From: Gammaproteobacteria bacterium
GTDB taxonomy: Bacteria > Pseudomonadota > Gammaproteobacteria > Pseudomonadales > Azotimanducaceae
Direction: 5' to 3'
Assembly: GCA_002726925.1 (NCBI GenBank)
Contig: PBTJ01000057.1
Span: 15,335-26,151, forward strand
DNA length: 10,817 nucleotides
The position numbers were made by a program, and so were the translations under genes. Below, one piece after another: positions 6,180 to 10,817 of the stretch (position 1 is its first letter; every line of letters starts with the position of its first letter). Under the pieces are notes generated by a model. That model saw nothing but the letters and a program-made list of their open reading frames with translations, was not told the origin of the DNA and did no database searches.

Positions 6180-6950
6180 GTGATCACCTTAAGCGTCAAC
6201 CTAAATAAAATCGCTCTGCTGCGAAACTCGCGAGACGGTGGCAAGCCCAGCGTCGTTGATGCTGCTCGTCAGGCCATCGACCAAGGCGCGGGCGGCATCA
6301 CCGTACACCCTCGTCCAGATCAGCGTCACATTCGCCCGGATGATGTCTATACCCTTGCCGAACTGCTGGCCAAGGATTACCCCGAGGTCGAGTTCAATAT
6401 CGAAGGTAATCCCTTTGCTGGACCGACTGAGGCGGGCTATCCCGGTTTCCGCCACTTGGTGGAGGTGACCAAGCCTCACCAAGTTACCTTGGTACCCGAT
6501 AGCGACGATCAGTTGACCTCAGACCACGGCTGGGATCTAGCCGCGCCTCAGCCTGCCCTGGAAGAGGCCATTGCCGCCTATCGAGCCATGGACTGTCGGG
6601 TCAGCCTGTTTATGGACCCCGTAACGACCCAAATGCCGACGGCGAAAAGCATAGGAGCAGATCGCATCGAATTTTATACCGGCCCCTATGCACAAACGTT
6701 TTGGACTTCCGGCGCGGACGATGCGCAAACCCAGGACTGCTTTGCGCAGTTTTACCGAGCCGCTCAAAGTGCCCTAGCCGCCGGCCTAGGCATTAATGCC
6801 GGTCATGACCTAGATCAGGAAAACTTACCCTTGTTCGCCACACTCCCCGGCCTGCAAGAGGTGTCCATTGGTCACGCGATCATGTGCGAGGCGCTGCAGG
6901 CCGGTTATGAATTCACCATCAAACGCTACGTGGAGATCTTGCAGCGATGA
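6180..6950 (+). CDS. pdxJ: Pyridoxine 5'-phosphate synthase PdxJ, Bacteroidetes-like variant
   Basis: 256 residues, TIM barrel. PdxJ condenses 1-deoxyxylulose 5-phosphate with 3-amino-2-oxopropyl phosphate to pyridoxine 5'-phosphate, the last ring-forming step of DXP-dependent vitamin B6 synthesis. Visible active-site blocks are VNLNKIALLRNSR (6-18), TVHPRPDQRHI (41-51, with H43, R45 and H50), EFNIEGNP (71-78), NAGHD (206-210, H209) and SIGHAI (229-234). E. coli has NIDHIATLRNAR at the first block; Asn-Lys replaces Asp-His here, as in the variant I associate with Bacteroidetes. It is also about 13 residues longer than the E. coli enzyme (243). GTG 6180 has GAGG seven bases upstream and is two bases from the yciB stop; the stop overlaps the ppi start as ATGA. 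Elsewhere pdxJ usually lies beside recO and acpS. Confidence 0.9.
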   Translation: MITLSVNLNKIALLRNSRDGGKPSVVDAARQAIDQGAGGITVHPRPDQRHIRPDDVYTLAELLAKDYPEVEFNIEGNPFAGPTEAGYPGFRHLVEVTKPHQVTLVPDSDDQLTSDHGWDLAAPQPALEEAIAAYRAMDCRVSLFMDPVTTQMPTAKSIGADRIEFYTGPYAQTFWTSGADDAQTQDCFAQFYRAAQSALAAGLGINAGHDLDQENLPLFATLPGLQEVSIGHAIMCEALQAGYEFTIKRYVEILQR

Positions 6951-7582
6951 AGCCTTCGTTATTTTCGAGCACCCTGCGGTCATTCATCACGAGCGTTGCC
7001 TGGGCGGCCCTGGCACTCAGCCCCGCACATGCTGCGGCGGCCGAGCAGCGAAGCGAGGGCGCTGCTCGACTGTTCAGCGAAAATCCGCGCGTCCTCATCG
7101 AAACCACGCAAGGCAATATCGAGATTGAACTGCTGCCGAAATTCGCCCCGAAGCATGTCAACAACTTCCTCAATCTTGTCGAGCAAGATTTTTACAGCGG
7201 CCTGATTTTTCATCGCGTCATCCCGAATTTTATGATTCAAGCCGGAGGCTATGAGGTAGGCCTGAAATACCGTGATCATGGCGACAACATGGTACCCAAC
7301 GAGTCCTACAACGGCCTGAAGAACAAGCGCTTTAGCGTTGCCGCGGCCCGCACCGATGACCCAGATTCCGCAGACACTCAGTTTTACATCAACGTCGTGG
7401 ACAACCCCTTTCTCGACCCCCAACCCAACAAGCCGGGCTACACCGTTTTCGGTCGCGTCATCGATGGCTTTGATGCGGTAGAGCGTATTGAGCTTACTGA
7501 TACCAACCTGCGCATGGGCATGGCCGGCGTGCCCGAGCAGCCCATCGTGATCGTGGCAGTGACATCACTTAACCCAGAGTAG
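6947..7582 (+). CDS. Periplasmic peptidyl-prolyl cis-trans isomerase, cyclophilin type (PpiA-like)
   Basis: 211 residues. A Sec signal peptide is evident: Lys2, hydrophobic core 13-25, and AHA or AAA before the mature end (cleavage after about 29 or 32). The cyclophilin domain starts near 48 (VLIETTQGNIEIEL) and contains the active-site block FHRVIPNFMIQAGG (88-101) with R90, F95, M96 and Q98 corresponding to human CypA R55, F60, M61 and Q63, then DTQFYINVVDNPFLD (143-157) and GYTVFGRVIDG (164-174). The Trp that confers cyclosporin sensitivity in eukaryotes is Tyr165 or nearby, as usual in bacterial forms. It catalyses proline isomerisation during folding of exported proteins. Translation starts inside the pdxJ stop codon (ATGA), so it is coupled; PpiA and PpiB cannot be separated by name alone, but the signal peptide favours a PpiA role. 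Confidence 0.92.
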   Translation: MKPSLFSSTLRSFITSVAWAALALSPAHAAAAEQRSEGAARLFSENPRVLIETTQGNIEIELLPKFAPKHVNNFLNLVEQDFYSGLIFHRVIPNFMIQAGGYEVGLKYRDHGDNMVPNESYNGLKNKRFSVAAARTDDPDSADTQFYINVVDNPFLDPQPNKPGYTVFGRVIDGFDAVERIELTDTNLRMGMAGVPEQPIVIVAVTSLNPE

Positions 7583-7721
7583 GCGTCAGTGTGCCCAAAG
7601 GGCTGCACTTTGCCGATCTTGTTTGTGCTCGCATGGCCCGCGCCAATGCCGTTCATCCAAGCAGCACAACCGTGGCCAGAATTCATGTAAACTCCCGCCT
7701 TTTTTAAGGTACGTCCATTCC

Positions 7722-8423
7722 ATGCGAACTATTCTTATCGCCCTTGCCAGCGCTCTCTTGCTGGCCTTCATCGTTATTCAGCTCAACGTCCTCTTTTTCG
7801 CCGACGATCAGCTAACCGTTCAACATCACCTCGCGCTACTCGTTTTGACCGTTGTGGCGCTGTTCATTAATGGCTTGTTCAATGCCCGCCTTGCCTTGCG
7901 TGACGCACCAAGAACAGGTCGTGGACGAGATCGTAATCGTGACCGTCGCAACAGCCGAGGCCGTGATGGCCGCGATCGTGACAGCGCTCGCGGTAACAAC
8001 GCTCGGGATGGCAGCGAAAAGACTGGGCGCGGCGGTGACAGGCAGCGCGACAAAAAACCACGAGGCGAACGTCGCGGCCCGAAAAGCACTGGCGGTAACG
8101 ACGCGGACAGGGCAACAACGAGAGAAGCGACCAGGGCGACCGACGACAGACCAAGCGATAGCCAAGAGCGCAAAGTCGATCCAGCGCCGCAGGCAGCACC
8201 TGCAGACGCGGAGCGCGGCAGCGTCAAATGGTTCAACCGCACCAAGGGCTACGGCTTTATTGTGCGGGAATCCGGCGAAGAAATTTTCGTCCACCAGCGC
8301 AGCGTGGTGCCTCAAGCGGAGGGCCAGCGCGGTTCGCTGCGCGATGGTCAGGCGGTCGCCTTTGTTGTCGTTGAACATGATAAGGGTGTGCAAGCCGACC
8401 GAGTTACCGTACTGGAAAGCTGA
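7722..8423 (+). CDS. Membrane-anchored cold-shock-domain protein with Arg/Asp/Gly-rich linker
   Basis: 233 residues from ATG 7722. Two hydrophobic helices (about 4-26 and 36-58) are separated by an acidic loop ADDQLTVQHH; basic residues at the N-terminus and after helix 2 predict both ends in the cytoplasm. Residues 59-164 are a low-complexity linker dominated by Arg, Asp and Gly (TGRGRDRNRDRRNSRGRDGR and similar), probably disordered. The C-terminal cold-shock domain spans 165-233, with GSVKWFNRTKGYGFI (166-180, RNP1 KGYGFI) and EEIFVHQ (186-192, RNP2), which bind single-stranded RNA or DNA. The frame is open back to ATG 7623, but those 33 codons are polar and would bury the first helix; AAGG at 7706-7709 is rather far (12 bases) from ATG 7722. 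argS starts two bases after the stop. Function is not established; tethering RNA to the membrane is inference. Confidence 0.85.
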   Translation: MRTILIALASALLLAFIVIQLNVLFFADDQLTVQHHLALLVLTVVALFINGLFNARLALRDAPRTGRGRDRNRDRRNSRGRDGRDRDSARGNNARDGSEKTGRGGDRQRDKKPRGERRGPKSTGGNDADRATTREATRATDDRPSDSQERKVDPAPQAAPADAERGSVKWFNRTKGYGFIVRESGEEIFVHQRSVVPQAEGQRGSLRDGQAVAFVVVEHDKGVQADRVTVLES

Positions 8424-8425
8424 GC

Positions 8426-10132
8426 ATGCAAATTCGCTCGCTGCTCTCGCAGCGCATCGAAGCGGCATTTACCGCGCTGGGTTTATCCGGTCAGGCTCTA
8501 CTACAGAGCGCTAGCCGACCTGAGTTTGGCGACTATCAAGCCAACGGCGTGATGGCCGCTGCCAAACGGGCGGGCCAAAACCCACGCGAGGTTGCGCAAG
8601 CTATCATCGATGCCATCGACCTAGACGGCATTGCCAGCGACTTGTCTGTAGCCGGTCCGGGCTTTATCAATATCACTTTGGCACCCCAGTTCATTGCCAA
8701 CGCAGCGACTTCTCCCCAGCCAAGCGTCGATCCGCAGCGCGTAGTGGTCGATTACTCCGGCCCGAATCTGGCCAAGGAAATGCACGTTGGGCATTTGCGC
8801 GGGACGATTATCGGTGACTGTATTGCGCGGGTGCTGGAAAGTTTGGGGCATACCGTCATTCGACAAAATCACGTCGGTGACTGGGGTACGCAATTCGGCA
8901 TGCTGCTGACGTTCATGGCGGAACAGGAGGAGGCATCAGATTCCCTCGCGGATCTGGAAAATTTCTACCGTCAGGCAAAGCAACGCTTCGATACCGATGA
9001 CGACTTTCAAACCCGCAGCAGACAAGCCGTGGTGCAGCTGCAATCCGGCAATGCAGACATGCTGGTTGAGTGGCAAAAGTTCATTGAGATCTCAATGTCT
9101 CACTGTCAGTCGCTCTACGACCGCTTGAGAATCGACCTCAGTGATGCGGATATGGACGGGGAAAGCTCCTACAACGATGACCTGAAACACACGATTGAAC
9201 ACCTCGATTCCCAGGGTCTGCTCACCGAATCCGATGGCGCTCAATGTGTGTTCTTGGACGAGTTTAAAAACAAGGATGGCGAGGTGCAGCCCGTCATCGT
9301 CCAAAAATCAGATGGCGGCTATCTCTACGCCACATCAGATTTGGCTTGTCTGCGCCGTCGCGTTGGCGACTTCAAGGCCGACCGCGTGCTGTACTTTGTG
9401 GACGCCAGACAGACCTTGCACTTCAAGCAGGTCTTCGCTGTCGCGGCTGCTGCCGGTATCAGCAACTCAAAGGTAGAGCTGGTACACATGCCCTTCGGCA
9501 CCATGCTAGGCAAGGACAACAAACCGTTCAAAACTCGCGAGGGCGCCTTGGTCAAACTGTCGGAGCTCTTGGACGAGGCTATCGCACGGGCGAGTAAGCT
9601 CCTGCAAGAGCGTGAGGTGCAAAACAAGAATCCGGACATCGATGACGCCGAACTCGCGGCGCTTGCCGAGATCATTGGCATCGGCGCGGTAAAGTACGCG
9701 GATTTATCGAAAAACCGCACCAGCGATTACGTTTTTGACTGGGATCAAATGCTTAGCTTCGACGGTAATACGGCGCCCTACCTGCAATACGCCTACTCGC
9801 GCACGAGAAGCATCTTCACCCGCAGCGGTGTGGACGCTAGTGCGCTGCCCGAGCATGTGATCAGTGAAGGTGAACCCGAACGTCGCTTGGCAGTAGCCAT
9901 CGCCGGCTACCAAGACCTGCTGGAGCAGGTCGCTCTAGAAGGCTTCCCCCATCAGCTTTGTGCCTACCTATACGACTTGGCCGGACGCTTTACCCAGTTT
10001 TACGAGCAGTGCCCCATACTCACCAGTGATGACGCGGTGAAAACCCGTCGCCTAACGCTAACCAAGCAAACCGGCGATGTGCTGGCCAATGGACTGACGC
10101 TGTTGGGCATTCAGGTTGCGGAGCGCATGTAG
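8426..10132 (+). CDS. argS: Arginyl-tRNA synthetase
   Basis: 568 residues (E. coli 577). Class Ia synthetase that charges tRNA-Arg in the cytoplasm. The ArgS-specific N-terminal Add-1 domain occupies about 1-90 (SRPEFGDYQANGVMAAAK at 30-47, GPGFINI at 78-84). The Rossmann catalytic domain opens with VDYSGPNLAKEMHVGHLRGT at 108-127, where HVGH (120-123) is the HIGH motif; NHVGDWGTQFGML follows. VLYFVDARQTLHFKQVF (about 320-336) and the KMSKS-equivalent loop DNKPFKTREGALVKL (near 363-377) are typical of ArgS, which often lacks a canonical KMSKS. The DALR anticodon-binding domain runs from about 448 (APYLQYAYSRTRSIF) to the end, with the conserved YLYDLAGRFTQFYEQCPIL. The gene appears complete. 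It is two bases after the cold-shock-domain gene, so the two are probably translated from one message. Confidence 0.96.
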   Translation: MQIRSLLSQRIEAAFTALGLSGQALLQSASRPEFGDYQANGVMAAAKRAGQNPREVAQAIIDAIDLDGIASDLSVAGPGFINITLAPQFIANAATSPQPSVDPQRVVVDYSGPNLAKEMHVGHLRGTIIGDCIARVLESLGHTVIRQNHVGDWGTQFGMLLTFMAEQEEASDSLADLENFYRQAKQRFDTDDDFQTRSRQAVVQLQSGNADMLVEWQKFIEISMSHCQSLYDRLRIDLSDADMDGESSYNDDLKHTIEHLDSQGLLTESDGAQCVFLDEFKNKDGEVQPVIVQKSDGGYLYATSDLACLRRRVGDFKADRVLYFVDARQTLHFKQVFAVAAAAGISNSKVELVHMPFGTMLGKDNKPFKTREGALVKLSELLDEAIARASKLLQEREVQNKNPDIDDAELAALAEIIGIGAVKYADLSKNRTSDYVFDWDQMLSFDGNTAPYLQYAYSRTRSIFTRSGVDASALPEHVISEGEPERRLAVAIAGYQDLLEQVALEGFPHQLCAYLYDLAGRFTQFYEQCPILTSDDAVKTRRLTLTKQTGDVLANGLTLLGIQVAERM

Positions 10133-10161
10133 CGAGGGCAACAACCGATCCCAGAGGGAAT

Positions 10162-10817
10162 ATGACCCAGACCTATACCACGACGATAAACGCAGCCGGG
10201 CTCGAGACATTGCTCGACACCAACACACCGCTGCGCATTTTTGATTGTCGCGCTCGTCTAGGCGACCCCGGCCAAGGCGCAGTACTGTTTGCCGAAGGCC
10301 ATATTGCAGGCGCGCTGCACGCAGACCTCGATACAGACCTTGCCGCACCACCCAGTGACCAAGGCAGACACCCCCTGCCAGCATTTAATGCTTGGCTGGC
10401 GCGAGTAAAACAGTGGGGCCTGCAAGACCACGAGCAAGTCGTCCTGTACGACGACATGGGTGGGCAAATGGCAGCGCGGGGTTGGTGGATGTTCCGCTGG
10501 CTGGGTCATGAAGCCACCGCGGTTTTGGACGGTGGGCTGCAACGGTGGCAGCGGCCGCTAGCATCCGACACTCCTGAGATACCGAGTCCCAGCAACTATC
10601 AGCCTAAGCAAGCCCTGACCCGTCTCTGGCAAGTGCAGGAGGTCGAGCACAACCTGAATCAGCCCACACATCAACTCGTGGATGCTCGCAGCGCTGAGCG
10701 TTTTCGCGGCGAACAGGAGCCCATCGACCCAGTATCAGGACACATTCCCAGTGCGATCTGTCTGCCCTCCACCGACAACCTCGCTCCCTCGGGGTTGTTC
10801 AAAACTCCCGAAGATCT
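10162..10817 (+). CDS. Sulfurtransferase with tandem rhodanese domains (SseA/thiosulfate sulfurtransferase-like), 3' partial
   Basis: 218 codons are visible before the right edge. The first rhodanese domain (about 8-130) has IFDCRARLGDP (26-36), FAEGHIAGALHADLD (43-57), VVLYDDMGGQMAAR (93-106) and the closing GHEATAVLDGG (115-125). In tandem rhodaneses this first domain is catalytically inactive. The second domain begins near 160 with LVDARSAERFRG (172-183) and DPVSGHIPSA (189-198), the usual DARSxERFRGExEPIDPxxGHIPGA pattern. The catalytic Cys loop would lie just beyond the window, so activity and thiosulfate versus 3-mercaptopyruvate preference cannot be judged. ATG 10162 has AGAGGGA ending two bases upstream, a short but usable spacing. 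It lies 29 bp after argS on the same strand and could be read through from it. Confidence 0.92.
   Translation, partial: MTQTYTTTINAAGLETLLDTNTPLRIFDCRARLGDPGQGAVLFAEGHIAGALHADLDTDLAAPPSDQGRHPLPAFNAWLARVKQWGLQDHEQVVLYDDMGGQMAARGWWMFRWLGHEATAVLDGGLQRWQRPLASDTPEIPSPSNYQPKQALTRLWQVQEVEHNLNQPTHQLVDARSAERFRGEQEPIDPVSGHIPSAICLPSTDNLAPSGLFKTPED

Noticed and set aside
7590..7621. Inverted repeats (CAAAG/CTTTG, GCCC/GGGC) after the isomerase gene as a terminator
   Set aside because: Stems of four to five pairs with no following T-run; the alternatives exclude one another and none is convincing.
7623..7721. Upstream in-frame extension of the cold-shock-domain gene to ATG 7623
   Set aside because: The 33 extra residues are polar and unlike a signal or domain, and would place the first hydrophobic helix internally; ATG 7722 begins right before that helix.
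7826..8468. Long antisense open frames of 139 and 210 codons opposite the cold-shock-domain gene
   Set aside because: They mirror the Arg/Asp/Gly codon bias of the linker, match no family, and the sense frame has clear transmembrane and cold-shock domains.

Overview
The window looks like ordinary chromosome from a gammaproteobacterium with moderately high G+C; no plasmid, phage, transposase, CRISPR, rRNA or tRNA signal is visible. Most of the genes are E. coli 'yci' neighbourhood families (yciK, rluB, yciO, yciB) together with ubiG, scpA/scpB, trpS, pdxJ, a periplasmic cyclophilin, argS and a rhodanese-type sulfurtransferase. The exact genus cannot be read from the sequence; a marine or environmental lineage is only a guess.

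Layout. From 1 to 1151 the plus strand carries the 3' end of ubiG (ubiquinone methyltransferase) and yciK (short-chain dehydrogenase), separated by 78 bp that hold a 9-bp triplicate repeat. From 1170 to 5399 the minus strand carries, in transcription order, yciO, a broken trpS, scpA, scpB and rluB. scpA/scpB and scpB/rluB each overlap by four bases, so condensin loading and rRNA pseudouridylation genes are translationally coupled. yciK and rluB converge with 18 bp between them. From 5590 to 7582 the plus strand holds yciB, pdxJ and a secreted peptidyl-prolyl isomerase as a tight operon (2-bp gap, then 4-bp overlap). After a 139-bp gap come a membrane-anchored cold-shock-domain protein and argS (2-bp gap), then a sulfurtransferase cut by the window end.

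Main points of interest. (1) trpS on the minus strand appears to be a pseudogene: two single-base deletions plus a missing internal block of about 110 residues, while its start region, ribosome site and the HLGH and KMSKS motifs remain. (2) The gene before argS encodes two transmembrane helices, an Arg/Asp/Gly-rich disordered linker of about 105 residues and a C-terminal cold-shock domain; this would be a membrane-tethered RNA-binding protein. (3) PdxJ belongs to the variant resembling Bacteroidetes proteins and sits outside the usual recO-pdxJ-acpS context. (4) The mupP gene that lies between ubiG and yciK in Pseudomonas is absent. No gene-free stretch exceeds 300 bases; the longest is 190 bp at 5400-5589, between the divergent yciO and yciB. 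I see no wholly new multi-gene system here.
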